A stretch of 41,368 nt of DNA, taken from positions 1 to 41,368 of the forward strand of contig JASKLG010000007.1 of NCBI GenBank assembly GCA_030153805.1, read 5' to 3'. Below the pieces are notes generated by a model. That model saw nothing but the letters and a program-made list of their open reading frames with translations, did no database searches and was not told the origin of the DNA. The DNA comes from Bacillota bacterium (GTDB lineage: Bacteria; Bacillota; DTU030; DUMP01). Positions 23,844 to 32,696 of the stretch are shown piece after piece. Position 1 is the stretch's first letter; every line of letters begins with the position of its first letter. The position numbers were made by a program, and so were the translations under genes.

Positions 23844-25064
23844 GTGGAAAAAAAGACGATTATCTTAGGCGTTACCGGCGGAATTGCAGCCTACAAAGCG
23901 GCAGACCTGGCCAGCCGCCTAGTAACAAGAGGTTACAGCGTTAAAGTGGTGATGACGGAGGCGGCCACGCGCTTTGTGGCGCCCTTGACCTTTCAGACGT
24001 TAACCGGCCAACCGGTGGTGGTAGATATGTTTGCTGCTCCACCGGTGTGGAATGTAGCCCACGTGGCGTATGCCGAGGCGGCGGATGTGGTGCTCATTGC
24101 TCCTGCTACGGCCGATGTAATCGCCAAACTGGCCCACGGCTTCGCCGACGATATGCTGACGACCACGGTGCTGGCAACACAGGCTCCGGTGCTTCTGGCA
24201 CCGGCCATGAACAGCAACATGTACTTAAACCCCGCCGTGCGTGAGAACCTGGGCCTTTTGCGCGCGCGGGGTTTTTACATCGTGGAACCTGAGACCGGTC
24301 GCCTGGCCTGCGGTGCGAGCGGCCCCGGGCGGCTGGCTCCGCTGGAGGCCATCCTGGACGCGGTGGAGCGCGTTCTTTCAGGGTCCCAGGATTTGGCCGG
24401 CTGGCGGGTCCTGGTTACGGCCGGCCCTACGCGCGAGGCGCTCGACCCTGTGCGCTTTCTTTCCAACCGCTCAACCGGCAAGATGGGCTATGCTCTGGCC
24501 TCGGTGGCGGCACGCCGCGGGGCGGATGTAATCCTCATCAGCGGCCCCACCGCCTTGGAGACGCCGCGCGGTGTAAAACGCGTGGACGTGACCAGTGCGG
24601 AAGAGATGTGCAGCCGGGTTTTGGACTACCTGCCTGAGGCAACGGCACTAGTAATGGCGGCGGCGGTGGCCGACTGGCGTCCGCGGACCTTCAGCTCTGA
24701 GAAGATCAAGAAAGAAGGGCGCGGGAGCCTTATTCTGGAGCTGGAGAGGACCCCGGACATCCTGGCACAGGTGGCAGAGCGGAAACGGGAGGGGCAGGTG
24801 ATAGTAGGCTTTGCTGCGGAAAGCTCTGAGCTTACCAGACGTGCCCGGGAGAAACTTGTGCGCAAGCGTCTTGACTTTATCGTGGCCAACGACATCACGA
24901 GAAGTGACGCCGGGTTTGCCAGCGATAGAAATCAGGTGCAAATCATTTGGCCTGACGGACGCGTTGAGGAGCTTCCTCTCCTGACTAAAGAAGAGGTGGC
25001 GGCCGCCATTTGGGACCGGGCCCTTTGGGTGAAAAAGGAGAATCAAACTCCTTCGGCGAACTAA
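23844..25064 (+). CDS. coaBC: Bifunctional phosphopantothenoylcysteine decarboxylase / phosphopantothenate-cysteine ligase
   Basis: Carries out two consecutive steps of coenzyme A synthesis. The 406-aa fusion has an N-terminal FMN-dependent CoaC domain (about 1-185). CoaC markers are the start ILGVTGGIAAYKAADLASRL, NVAHVAYAEAADVVLIAPAT with the catalytic His, PAMNSNMY, and the cysteine loop RLACGASGPGRL. The CoaB ligase half starts at VLVTAGPTREALDPVRFLSN and includes STGKMG, VMAAAVADWRP, KIKK and VGFAAES. GTG 23844 is 6-7 nt after AGAGGTG; GTG 23835 overlaps that site. Confidence 0.96.
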   Translation: MEKKTIILGVTGGIAAYKAADLASRLVTRGYSVKVVMTEAATRFVAPLTFQTLTGQPVVVDMFAAPPVWNVAHVAYAEAADVVLIAPATADVIAKLAHGFADDMLTTTVLATQAPVLLAPAMNSNMYLNPAVRENLGLLRARGFYIVEPETGRLACGASGPGRLAPLEAILDAVERVLSGSQDLAGWRVLVTAGPTREALDPVRFLSNRSTGKMGYALASVAARRGADVILISGPTALETPRGVKRVDVTSAEEMCSRVLDYLPEATALVMAAAVADWRPRTFSSEKIKKEGRGSLILELERTPDILAQVAERKREGQVIVGFAAESSELTRRAREKLVRKRLDFIVANDITRSDAGFASDRNQVQIIWPDGRVEELPLLTKEEVAAAIWDRALWVKKENQTPSAN

Positions 25065-25083
25065 ACTTCGGGGAGGATGAACC

Positions 25084-27306
25084 ATGCCCGAGCTGGCCGC
25101 CGTCCTGGTCGACCAAGTGAATCCGGGAACGAACCGGCTTTTTACCTACAGCGTCCCGCCGGAGTTTACCGCACGGGTACGCTGTGGCACCCAGGTTAAG
25201 GTTCCGTTCCAGCGGCGGTACCTTACGGGCTATGTGACGCCCGAGCCGGCGCCGGAGGTGCCGGGGCTAAAGCCGATCGCCGAAGTGTTGGCTGAGGATC
25301 TTTTTACCCCTCAGGATTGGGAATTGGTGCGCTGGCTGTCTGCTCGCTACCTGTGTCATTTGGTTGAAGCTTTGCGCTTAATCCTCCCGCCTGAGGTGAG
25401 AAATTTCCGGTATGCGGGGCGCCATGTAGAGTGGGTGGCGCCGAACTTGGCAGCGGAAGAAGGGCGGGCTCTCCTTAAAGAACTCGAACGACGGGCGCCG
25501 GCTCAGGCGAGGTTACTTGCAGCACTGTTGGAGGCACCGGGAGGGATCCCGCGCGCACAACTTCTTAAAGAAGCCGGCGCCGGGCCGGAGAGCCTTAAGG
25601 CCCTGATCCGCCGCGGCGCTGCAGCCCTGCGGGTTGAAGGGCCGGCGTTAGAGGAAAGGCCCTGCTGTAATGAGCCGAGGCGGAGGGAACTGCCCGAGCT
25701 TAACCCCGCCCAGGCGCGGGCCGTTTCCGCCATTACCGCAGCCATAAGGGATGAACGCTTCGAAACCTTTCTTCTTCACGGGGTGACGGGAAGCGGTAAG
25801 ACGGAGGTGTACCTCAGAGCGCTGGCTGCTGCCTTAGAAAAAGGAAAAGGAGGTATCGTACTCGTTCCGGAAATAGCCCTGACGCCGCAAACTTTGAAAC
25901 GTTTTTCCGAACGCTTCGGGAGCGAAGTGGCCGTCTTACATAGCGGCCTGAGCGCGCGGGTAAGATACGCTGAGTGGGAACGCATACGGCAGGGCCAATC
26001 CAGAGTGGTTATAGGTGCGCGCTCCGCCCTTTTCGCCCCGCTCAGGCACACCGGCGTGATCATTTTGGACGAAGAGCAGGAGCCGGCCTATAAGCAGGAG
26101 GAAAGTCCGCGCTACCTGGCCAGGGAGGTGGCCATCTTCCGCGCCCGGCAGGACCGGGCTGCACTCATCCTCGGGAGCGCCACGCCTGCGGTGGAAACAT
26201 ATTTCAAGGCCGAACAGGGGCAGTACCGGTTGCTTACCTTACCAGCGCGCGTAGGCGGCCGGCCGCTGCCGGAGGTGAAGGTAGTGGACATGCGGGCGGA
26301 GCTCATGGCCGGGAACCGCAGCATCTTCAGCAGCTCCCTGGCTGAGGCGCTTGCCGATGTGCTCCGGCGGGGTGAACAGGCAATTCTTTTTTTAAACCGG
26401 CGTGGCTACAGCACCTTTGTCCTCTGCCGGCAGTGTGGCCTGGTCGCCACCTGCCCTCACTGTGATCTGGCCTTAACGCTACATAACCATAACCGGCGTT
26501 TGGTCTGCCACCACTGTGGTTTTACTCGTGAGCCTTACCGCACCTGCCCACGCTGCGGAAGCCGCCTCATACGGGATTTTGGATGCGGAACGGAGCGGGT
26601 GGAGGCGGAGGTTGCCCGGCTTTTTCCGGCGGCCCGCGTGCTGCGCCTGGATAGCGATACTACCGGTCGCCGCGGGGCTTACGAGGAAATTCTCGGTGCC
26701 TTTTCCAACCAAAAGGCCGATGTGCTGGTGGGCACTCAGATGGTGGCCAAAGGGCTAGATTTCTCGCGGGTGTCCCTGATCGGCATAATCAGCGCGGACC
26801 TGGCCCTCAACCTGCCGGATCCCTATGCCTGGGAGAGGACCTTTCAACTCCTCGAACAGGTAGCCGGCCGTGCCGGACGGGGTGAGGTGCCGGGCCGGGT
26901 AGTCCTGCAGACATATACTCCCGACCATCCCAGCATAGCCTGCGCCGAGAGGCACGCCTACTTGGACTTTTACCGGTTAGAACTGGCGAGGCGGTCGCGT
27001 TACCATTACCCGCCTTTCGCCGAAGTGGTCTTGGTGCGTGCGGCGGCCCCGGCGGAGGAAGCGGCGCGCCGTGTCCTTGCGGATTTGGCCGGCCGCCTGA
27101 AGTCTTTGGAGGTCCGGATCGAAGGGCCGGCGCCCTGTCCCTTTTTGAAGGTAGGAGATTACTTCCGTTGGCAGGTAACCTTTAAAGGTAAGGACCTTGA
27201 AGGTTTCCGCCGGCGGTTGGCGGAAGAACTCCCGGCTGTCAACTCTTACGGTAAACGCCTGGGTGTCCGGCTCAGCGTGGATGTGGATCCAGTTTCTTAT
27301 CTGTAA
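25084..27306 (+). CDS. priA: Primosomal protein N', replication restart helicase PriA
   Basis: 3'-5' DNA helicase that reloads the replisome at stalled forks. The 740-aa protein has an N-terminal DNA-binding domain (VDQVNPGTNRLFTYSVP; VPFQRRYLTGYV), Walker A GVTGSGKT at 233-240, and a motif II reading DEEQ at 329-332 where DEEH is usual. GSATPAVET and the zinc region from C448 (CRQC, CPHC, CHHC, CPRC) follow, then GTQMVAKGLDF and the helicase motif VAGRAGRG. ATG 25084 follows GGGGAGGATG. Lies between coaBC and def as in Bacillus. Confidence 0.96.
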   Translation: MPELAAVLVDQVNPGTNRLFTYSVPPEFTARVRCGTQVKVPFQRRYLTGYVTPEPAPEVPGLKPIAEVLAEDLFTPQDWELVRWLSARYLCHLVEALRLILPPEVRNFRYAGRHVEWVAPNLAAEEGRALLKELERRAPAQARLLAALLEAPGGIPRAQLLKEAGAGPESLKALIRRGAAALRVEGPALEERPCCNEPRRRELPELNPAQARAVSAITAAIRDERFETFLLHGVTGSGKTEVYLRALAAALEKGKGGIVLVPEIALTPQTLKRFSERFGSEVAVLHSGLSARVRYAEWERIRQGQSRVVIGARSALFAPLRHTGVIILDEEQEPAYKQEESPRYLAREVAIFRARQDRAALILGSATPAVETYFKAEQGQYRLLTLPARVGGRPLPEVKVVDMRAELMAGNRSIFSSSLAEALADVLRRGEQAILFLNRRGYSTFVLCRQCGLVATCPHCDLALTLHNHNRRLVCHHCGFTREPYRTCPRCGSRLIRDFGCGTERVEAEVARLFPAARVLRLDSDTTGRRGAYEEILGAFSNQKADVLVGTQMVAKGLDFSRVSLIGIISADLALNLPDPYAWERTFQLLEQVAGRAGRGEVPGRVVLQTYTPDHPSIACAERHAYLDFYRLELARRSRYHYPPFAEVVLVRAAAPAEEAARRVLADLAGRLKSLEVRIEGPAPCPFLKVGDYFRWQVTFKGKDLEGFRRRLAEELPAVNSYGKRLGVRLSVDVDPVSYL

Positions 27307-27324
27307 AGAGTGGGAGAGAGTGTC

Positions 27325-27804
27325 ATGGAAAATCTAGAAATCCGTCTTTATGGTGATCCGGTACTGCGCCAGAAGGCGCAGCCTGTGGAGCACGTCGATG
27401 CAGCTACGCGGCGCCTCCTGGCAGCTATGGCCCGCACCATGTACTTGGCGGAAGGCGTAGGCCTGGCGGCGCCGCAGGTGGGAATTTCTAAACGGCTGGT
27501 CGTGATCGACGTAGGGGATGGGCTCATCGAACTGGTAAACCCGGAGATAATCGCCAAAGATGGCGCAGTGGAAGGAGTGGAGGGGTGCCTTAGCCTTCCC
27601 GGTTTAGTGGGTGACGTAGTCAGGAGCCAAAAGGTTACGGTGCGAGCTCTGGACGGCCGCGGCCGGGAGAGGGAAATTACGGGCGAAGGTCTTTTAGCCC
27701 GTGCTCTGGAGCACGAAATCGACCATCTGGACGGCGTCCTTTTCATTGATAAAGCTAAGAACCTTCGCCCTGCGCAGAGCGAGGAGGAAGCGCAGGACGA
27801 ATGA
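27325..27804 (+). CDS. def: Peptide deformylase
   Basis: Removes the formyl group from the N-terminal methionine of new proteins. The 159-aa metalloenzyme has the three class motifs: [18 protein letters not shown] (metal Cys) and HEIDHLDG (metal His residues and catalytic Glu). ATG 27325 follows GGGAGAGAG; GTG 27310 upstream is less likely. Adjacent fmt encodes the enzyme that adds the formyl group, the usual pairing. Confidence 0.97.
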   Translation: MENLEIRLYGDPVLRQKAQPVEHVDAATRRLLAAMARTMYLAEGVGLAAPQVGISKRLVVIDVGDGLIELVNPEIIAKDGAVEGVEGCLSLPGLVGDVVRSQKVTVRALDGRGREREITGEGLLARALEHEIDHLDGVLFIDKAKNLRPAQSEEEAQDE

Positions 27805-27817
27805 GGGGGCGGATTGG

Positions 27818-28750
27818 GTGAGAATTATCTTTATGGGCACGCCTGCCTTTGCCGTGCCTTCGCTAGAGCAACTGGCCGAGGCAGGCTTCAGGATCGAGGC
27901 GGTGGTAACCCAACCGGACCGCCCGCGCGGCCGGGGGCAGAAGCTTTGCCCTTCTCCGGTTAAAGAAAAAGCCTTGGCCTTAGGCCTCCCGGTCCTTCAG
28001 CCAGAAAAAGTGCGCGAACAGGAGTTTCAGGCCCGCCTTAAAGAGCTGGCACCTGATGTCATTGCCGTAGTGGCCTTCGGCCAGATTCTGCCGCCCGAGA
28101 TTTTGGATCTTCCGCCACTTGGCTGCATCAACGTTCACGCTTCCCTTCTACCCCGCCTTCGCGGGGCGGCACCCATCCAGCGAGCCATTCTGAACGGGGA
28201 TAAGGTTACTGGTGTAACCACTATGTACATGGCCCCTACTCTGGACAGCGGCGATGTAATCTTCCAGCAGGAAGAGCCTATCAGTGAAGAAGATACTGCC
28301 GGGACCCTCGGTGAACGGCTGGCGCGCCGCGGGGCGGAGCTACTCGTGGTAACGCTTCATGCGGTAGCGGAGGGTAGGGCACCGCGTTTGCGCCAGGAGG
28401 AAGCGCTGGCGACTTATGCTCCGCCAATTACACGAGCGGAAGAAATGCTTAATTGGGAAGAGCCGGCACCGTCTCTGGCCCGGCGGGTACGGGCCCTGAA
28501 CCCGGTGCCCGGGGCGGTGACGTCAGTGGGAGGTAGACCGGTCAAAATATGGCGCGCCCGGGCGCTGACAGGGTACGCAGGCGGCCCCGGACAGGTTCTC
28601 GCGGTAAAGGGAACAGGCGGTATTGTGGTCGGCTGCGGCGAGGAGGCCCTTTTGGTCGAAGAGGTTCAACCGGCAGGTAAGCGATCCATGCCGGCCGCGG
28701 CTTTTGCCAGCGGGTACCGGGTTAAGGAAGGTGACATTTGGGGCAGGTAA
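27818..28750 (+). CDS. fmt: Methionyl-tRNA formyltransferase
   Basis: Formylates initiator Met-tRNA using 10-formyl-tetrahydrofolate. The 310-aa protein starts MRIIFMGTPAFAVPSLEQL, has VVAFGQILPPEILDLPPLG, the catalytic-region INVHASLLPRLRGAAPIQRA, and the D-containing MYMAPTLDSGDVI, then the C-terminal OB-like domain (KIWRARAL; GCGEEALLVEEVQ). GTG 27818 follows GAGGGGGC; the frame is open further upstream inside def, but that part is out-of-frame def sequence. 13 nt after def. Confidence 0.97.
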   Translation: MRIIFMGTPAFAVPSLEQLAEAGFRIEAVVTQPDRPRGRGQKLCPSPVKEKALALGLPVLQPEKVREQEFQARLKELAPDVIAVVAFGQILPPEILDLPPLGCINVHASLLPRLRGAAPIQRAILNGDKVTGVTTMYMAPTLDSGDVIFQQEEPISEEDTAGTLGERLARRGAELLVVTLHAVAEGRAPRLRQEEALATYAPPITRAEEMLNWEEPAPSLARRVRALNPVPGAVTSVGGRPVKIWRARALTGYAGGPGQVLAVKGTGGIVVGCGEEALLVEEVQPAGKRSMPAAAFASGYRVKEGDIWGR

Positions 28751-28800
28751 GAGGTGCAGGTTTTAGGAGGAGGTTTCAGGGCCTTAAGGGGGAGAAGGGG

Positions 28801-29571
28801 ATGTCGGCTAGAAAACGGCTCATTCTAGGGATAGCCCTGAGTCTTATCATCGTGCTTTCCGGGATCACCGCCGGGCTTTGGTACCTGTTCTTCCACGGCT
28901 TAAGCCCGCTGTCCCGGTTGGTTTTGCTCAGCCTGGGCTTGTCGTTTGCTTTTTTCATCTTGATGGCTTTCTTGGGGTTTGCCGGTGTAGTTCTCATAAT
29001 CCTCCGGCACCGGCCGCTGCCTTTTTTCGAACGGCCGGTACGCATCCTCATTACGCGTCTTTTGCCGCTGGCAATGTACTTGGGCCGGATCTTCAATGTG
29101 GCCAAAGAAAAGTTGGAGCGGTCGTTCATCGAGATTAGCAATACTCTGGTACGGACGCGTGGGGTGAATGTTCCGCCTTCGCGGCTGCTCATCCTGGCAC
29201 CACACTGCCTGCAGTACTCAGGCTGTCCGCATAAAATTACGGTAAGTGTGGACAACTGCCGCTTGTGCGGTCGCTGCCAGGTAAAAGACCTTCTGCTGCT
29301 GGCGCGCGAACTGGGCGTGCAGCTGGCCGTAGTTACCGGTGGGACTCTGGCCCGGAAACGGGTAGAGGAGCTCAGGCCGAAGGCCGTGGTGGCCGTGGCC
29401 TGTGAGCGCGACCTCACCAGCGGGCTCCTTGACGTTTACCCTCTGCCGGTGCTGGGCATCCTTAATGACCGCCCACACGGGCCCTGTGTGGACACGCGGG
29501 TGGATATGGAGCGGGTGCGGCAGGCAGTGCTGGAGTTCACCGGCCGGCCTGAGGTAAAGGGGGCGGTATAG
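28801..29571 (+). CDS. DUF116-type membrane protein with cysteine cluster
   Basis: Function unknown. The 256-aa protein has an N-terminal membrane part (two strong hydrophobic stretches near 7-30 and 42-67, perhaps a third near 83-99). A soluble DUF116-like domain follows with seven cysteines: C136, C142, C153, C156, C159, C201 and C229. Typical phrases are HCLQYSGCPHKI, NCRLCGRCQVKDLL, VAVACERDLTSG and NDRPHGPCVDTRVD. The spacing suggests a metal or iron-sulfur site (inference). ATG 28801 follows GGGGGAGAAGGGG. Its TAG overlaps the next start by one base. In Bacillus this spot between fmt and rsmB is empty, so the pair is an insertion typical of other clostridial lineages. Confidence 0.85.
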   Translation: MSARKRLILGIALSLIIVLSGITAGLWYLFFHGLSPLSRLVLLSLGLSFAFFILMAFLGFAGVVLIILRHRPLPFFERPVRILITRLLPLAMYLGRIFNVAKEKLERSFIEISNTLVRTRGVNVPPSRLLILAPHCLQYSGCPHKITVSVDNCRLCGRCQVKDLLLLARELGVQLAVVTGGTLARKRVEELRPKAVVAVACERDLTSGLLDVYPLPVLGILNDRPHGPCVDTRVDMERVRQAVLEFTGRPEVKGAV

Positions 29572-30239
29572 TGCCGCTGGTGCTTTTCTTTCTGCTCCTT
29601 GTTTTCTTTTTTCCCTGGTTGATCTTGCCGCTTGCCGCCTTCTTCCTGCTCAATTTACTGCTCTTGCCCTTTGGTTTTACCCTGCGCTCGCTGTGGAACT
29701 TCTTTACGGTGCCGGGTGAACTAATGCGCATCGCCCTCAATCGCAACCTGAGAAAAAACCATGCCCTGGAGCATGCCACCATCAACGTGTTGGAAGAGCG
29801 CTTCGGCCCGCAACGCCTGTCGGGAAATGCGGCCGAGAATGGTTTTTATATCCACGGTGCGGCCGATCCCCGGCTCATTGAAGAGGCGGCGCGGATCGGC
29901 TACAGCCGCCTCCTGGCCGGCGAACGACATTTAGCCATCCATAAACGCTGTGGTACTACCATTGCGGCTGCCAATTTTGTCGCTTCGGCCGTTTTTTTGG
30001 CTCTGCTCTTGGGGAGCGGCCACTTTACCCTGCTTAACGTTGTCGTCGCTTTGGCTATAGCCAATCTGACCGGGCCCGCCCTGGGCAGCCTGCTTCAGGC
30101 CTACGTCACTACCGATGCAGACGTGCGCGACCGGGTAATTACAGGCGTTGAGTACAGTTTTAATCGGCCGGCTTTTGTCCCTTGGGGCTGGCAGGTGCTG
30201 CCTACGGAGTTTTTCGTTCGTACCCGCGTAATAAGGTAG
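29571..30239 (+). CDS. DUF6391-type membrane protein with HxxEH motif
   Basis: Function unknown. The 222-aa protein has a very hydrophobic N-terminus (residues 1-35, one or two helices), a cytoplasmic-looking middle, and another hydrophobic block at about 135-175. The most conserved-looking part is NHALEHATINVLEERFG: H64, E67 and H68 form an HxxEH pattern like the inverted zinc motif of M16-type peptidases. Later HLAIHKRCGTTIAAANF supplies more potential ligands. Whether it binds metal or has protease activity is not shown. GTG 29571 overlaps the stop of the DUF116 gene (TAGTG), so the pair is translationally coupled. Confidence 0.75.
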   Translation: MPLVLFFLLLVFFFPWLILPLAAFFLLNLLLLPFGFTLRSLWNFFTVPGELMRIALNRNLRKNHALEHATINVLEERFGPQRLSGNAAENGFYIHGAADPRLIEEAARIGYSRLLAGERHLAIHKRCGTTIAAANFVASAVFLALLLGSGHFTLLNVVVALAIANLTGPALGSLLQAYVTTDADVRDRVITGVEYSFNRPAFVPWGWQVLPTEFFVRTRVIR

Positions 30240-30274
30240 GGAAGAGGGAGATCCCAGAAAGCGAGGACGATCAC

Positions 30275-31651
30275 GTGGGAAAAACTAAGTCGGCTCGGGC
30301 TGTGGCCCTGGAGGTGTTGCAGCGCATTGAAAAAGGCGGAGCGTATGCGAACCTCCTTCTACCTCGCACCTTGGCCAGGAGCGGTTTGGATGCCCGGGAA
30401 AGGGCGCTGGCCACCGAACTGGTTTATGGAACGGTACGTACCCTAGGGACTCTGGACTGGGCCTTGAGCGAACGGAGCAAAATCCCTATAAACAAGCTTG
30501 ATCCGCCCGTCCGGGCTTTACTCCGTCTGGGGGCGTACCAGCTTCTCTTCACGCGCATTCCGCCTGCTGCGGCCTGCTATACCGCCGTGGAGCTGGCAAA
30601 AGAAGTAGGACACGCTGGGAGCGCCCGGTTCGTTAATGCGGTACTCAGGCGTTTGGCGCGGGAAAAAGACCACCTGAACTACCCCGACCTTGAGCAGGAC
30701 CCGGTCCGCCACATTGCCCTTAAATACGCGCATCCGGAATGGCTCGTCGCCAGATGGGTGAAGCGCTTGGGGACGGAGGAAACCATTGCCCTCTGCCGGG
30801 CAAACAATGAGGTTCCCCCCCTTAGCCTAAGAACTAACACCATCCGCGTCAGCAGGAGCGAGCTGGTCGGCTACTTCACCGAGCGCGGCTTTGCCGTCGG
30901 ACATCACCTTTACGCTCCAGAGGCCATATACCTGAAAAATGCCGGCGAAGTTCAGAACCTGCCAGGTTTTGCCGAGGGGCTCTTCACCGTCCAGGATGAG
31001 AGTTCAATGCTGGCCGCCCATGCTCTGGCCCCCCAGGCAGGGGAGAAAGTGCTCGACGCCTGCGCCGGCCCCGGGGGCAAAACGACGCATATTGCCGCCC
31101 TCATGGAGAACGAAGGGGAGGTTTTGGCTTTGGATGTGCACCCCCACAAATTGGAGCTGGTGAAGGAAGCCGCCGGTCGCTTGGGACTTACCATCATTCA
31201 AACTCTCCTTGGCGATGCGCGGAGTCTCCCACCGGAGCTCCACGGTCGCTTTCAGCGGGTCTTGGTGGACGCCCCGTGCTCCGGCACCGGGGTGCTCAGG
31301 CGCAGACCGGACCTTCGCTGGCACAAATCGCCGCAAGAAATCGCTTCATTGCCCGACCTTCAGCTCAGCATTTTACAGGGAGCGGCGGCGGCCGTGATCC
31401 CCGGCGGTGTTCTCCTTTACAGCACGTGCAGCCTTGAACCGGAAGAAAACGAGGGCGTAGTCCAGGCCTTTTTGGAGCGAAACGCAGACTTTTCCCTGGA
31501 GGACCTGAGGCCCTACCTGGGCCGGTACTTAGACGAGGAGACTCTGGCCAGCGGTTACCTTCAGCTCTACCCGCACAAACATAGAGTGGACGGCTTTTTC
31601 TTGGCCCGGCTGCGCCGGCAAAGAGGTGAGGGAGCGCATGGAGAAAATTAA
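30275..31651 (+). CDS. rsmB: 16S rRNA m5C967 methyltransferase RsmB (Sun/Fmu)
   Basis: S-adenosylmethionine-dependent cytosine-5 methyltransferase acting on 16S rRNA. The 458-aa protein has an N-terminal NusB-like domain (ARAVALEVLQRIEKGGAYAN; RLGAYQLLFTRIP) and a catalytic domain. Motif I is LDACAGPGGKTTHIAALM, the motif IV region is VLVDAPCSGTGVLRRRPDLR, and the second cysteine is in YSTCSLEPEENE. GTG 30275 follows GCGAGG at 8 nt; the frame extends upstream into the DUF6391 gene without a better start. It overlaps rlmN by 14 nt. Syntenic with Bacillus yloM. Confidence 0.95.
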   Translation: MGKTKSARAVALEVLQRIEKGGAYANLLLPRTLARSGLDARERALATELVYGTVRTLGTLDWALSERSKIPINKLDPPVRALLRLGAYQLLFTRIPPAAACYTAVELAKEVGHAGSARFVNAVLRRLAREKDHLNYPDLEQDPVRHIALKYAHPEWLVARWVKRLGTEETIALCRANNEVPPLSLRTNTIRVSRSELVGYFTERGFAVGHHLYAPEAIYLKNAGEVQNLPGFAEGLFTVQDESSMLAAHALAPQAGEKVLDACAGPGGKTTHIAALMENEGEVLALDVHPHKLELVKEAAGRLGLTIIQTLLGDARSLPPELHGRFQRVLVDAPCSGTGVLRRRPDLRWHKSPQEIASLPDLQLSILQGAAAAVIPGGVLLYSTCSLEPEENEGVVQAFLERNADFSLEDLRPYLGRYLDEETLASGYLQLYPHKHRVDGFFLARLRRQRGEGAHGEN

Positions 31652-32696
31652 GCTGAAAGGGCTCAGCTTTACAGAATTAGCTGAGCTCATAGCCACCTGG
31701 GGTGAGGCGCGCTATCGGGCCGACCAAATATATACATGGGTATTTCGCCACCTGGTGCGTTCCTATGCGGAGATGACCAACCTTCCGGTTTGGCTACGGG
31801 CACGCCTGGAAGAGGACACCGTTTTGGAGACCACGACGGTAGCACGTAGGGAATTTTCTCCGGCGACCGGAACGGTCAAGCTCCTTTTTTCCCTCTTAGA
31901 CGGGCAGGCTGTGGAAGGGGTTCTCATGCGCTACCGGAACTGGTTCAGCGCCTGCATTTCCTCGCAGGTAGGGTGCCGTATGGGATGCCGTTTCTGCGCC
32001 TCAACCCTTGGGGGTCTGGCCCGCAATCTGGAGGCGGCAGAGATGGTGGATGAGGTTGTAGCCCTCGAGCGCGAGGCGCGCGGCGCAGGCGGGCGGATCC
32101 GGAGCGTGGTCCTTATGGGAACTGGGGAGCCCCTAGACAATTACGACAACGTGCTGCGCTTTATTCATCTCATCGCCCAGCCCCAAGGCCTGGGGATTGG
32201 GTATCGGCGTATTACCCTCTCCACCTGCGGGTTGGTGCCGGGTATTAGGCGTTTGGCGCGGGAAGGGTTGCCAATCACCCTTTCCGTTTCTCTACATGCC
32301 CCAAACGACGAACTCCGGGAACGCCTCATGCCCGTAAATAGGAGCTACCCTTTAACAGAACTTCTTCCTGCCTGCCGGGAGTATGCGGAGCAGACCGGCC
32401 GGCGGGTAACCTTTGAATATGCCCTTATTGCCGGCGTAAACGATTCTCTGGAGCACGCCCGGGAGCTGGTCGGATTGCTCCAAGGGTTCACGGCCCACGT
32501 GAACCTTATTCCCCTCAACCCGGTGGTAGAAAGAAAACTCAAACGCCCGAACCCGCGCCGAGTTTCCGCCTTTGCCGCCGTCTTGAAAGCACGAGGGATT
32601 CCCACTACGGTGCGACGGGAACTGGGCACCGACATTTCGGCCGCCTGCGGCCAGCTCAGACACCAGGTCCTAAAGGACGAAGGGATGTTGCGGTGA
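31638..32696 (+). CDS. rlmN: 23S rRNA/tRNA adenine-C2 methyltransferase RlmN
   Basis: Radical-SAM enzyme that methylates A2503 of 23S rRNA and A37 of some tRNAs. The 352-aa protein carries the cluster motif C113, C117 and C120 (CRMGCRFC), LMGTGEPLDNYDNV, TLSTCGLVPGI, SLHAPNDELRERLMPVN, and the C-terminal catalytic Cys in DISAACGQLR. ATG 31638 is chosen over GTG 31626, which overlaps the ribosome site AGAGGTGAGG. The end overlaps fhaA by 4 nt. Syntenic with Bacillus yloN before prpC. Confidence 0.97.
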   Translation: MEKIKLKGLSFTELAELIATWGEARYRADQIYTWVFRHLVRSYAEMTNLPVWLRARLEEDTVLETTTVARREFSPATGTVKLLFSLLDGQAVEGVLMRYRNWFSACISSQVGCRMGCRFCASTLGGLARNLEAAEMVDEVVALEREARGAGGRIRSVVLMGTGEPLDNYDNVLRFIHLIAQPQGLGIGYRRITLSTCGLVPGIRRLAREGLPITLSVSLHAPNDELRERLMPVNRSYPLTELLPACREYAEQTGRRVTFEYALIAGVNDSLEHARELVGLLQGFTAHVNLIPLNPVVERKLKRPNPRRVSAFAAVLKARGIPTTVRRELGTDISAACGQLRHQVLKDEGMLR

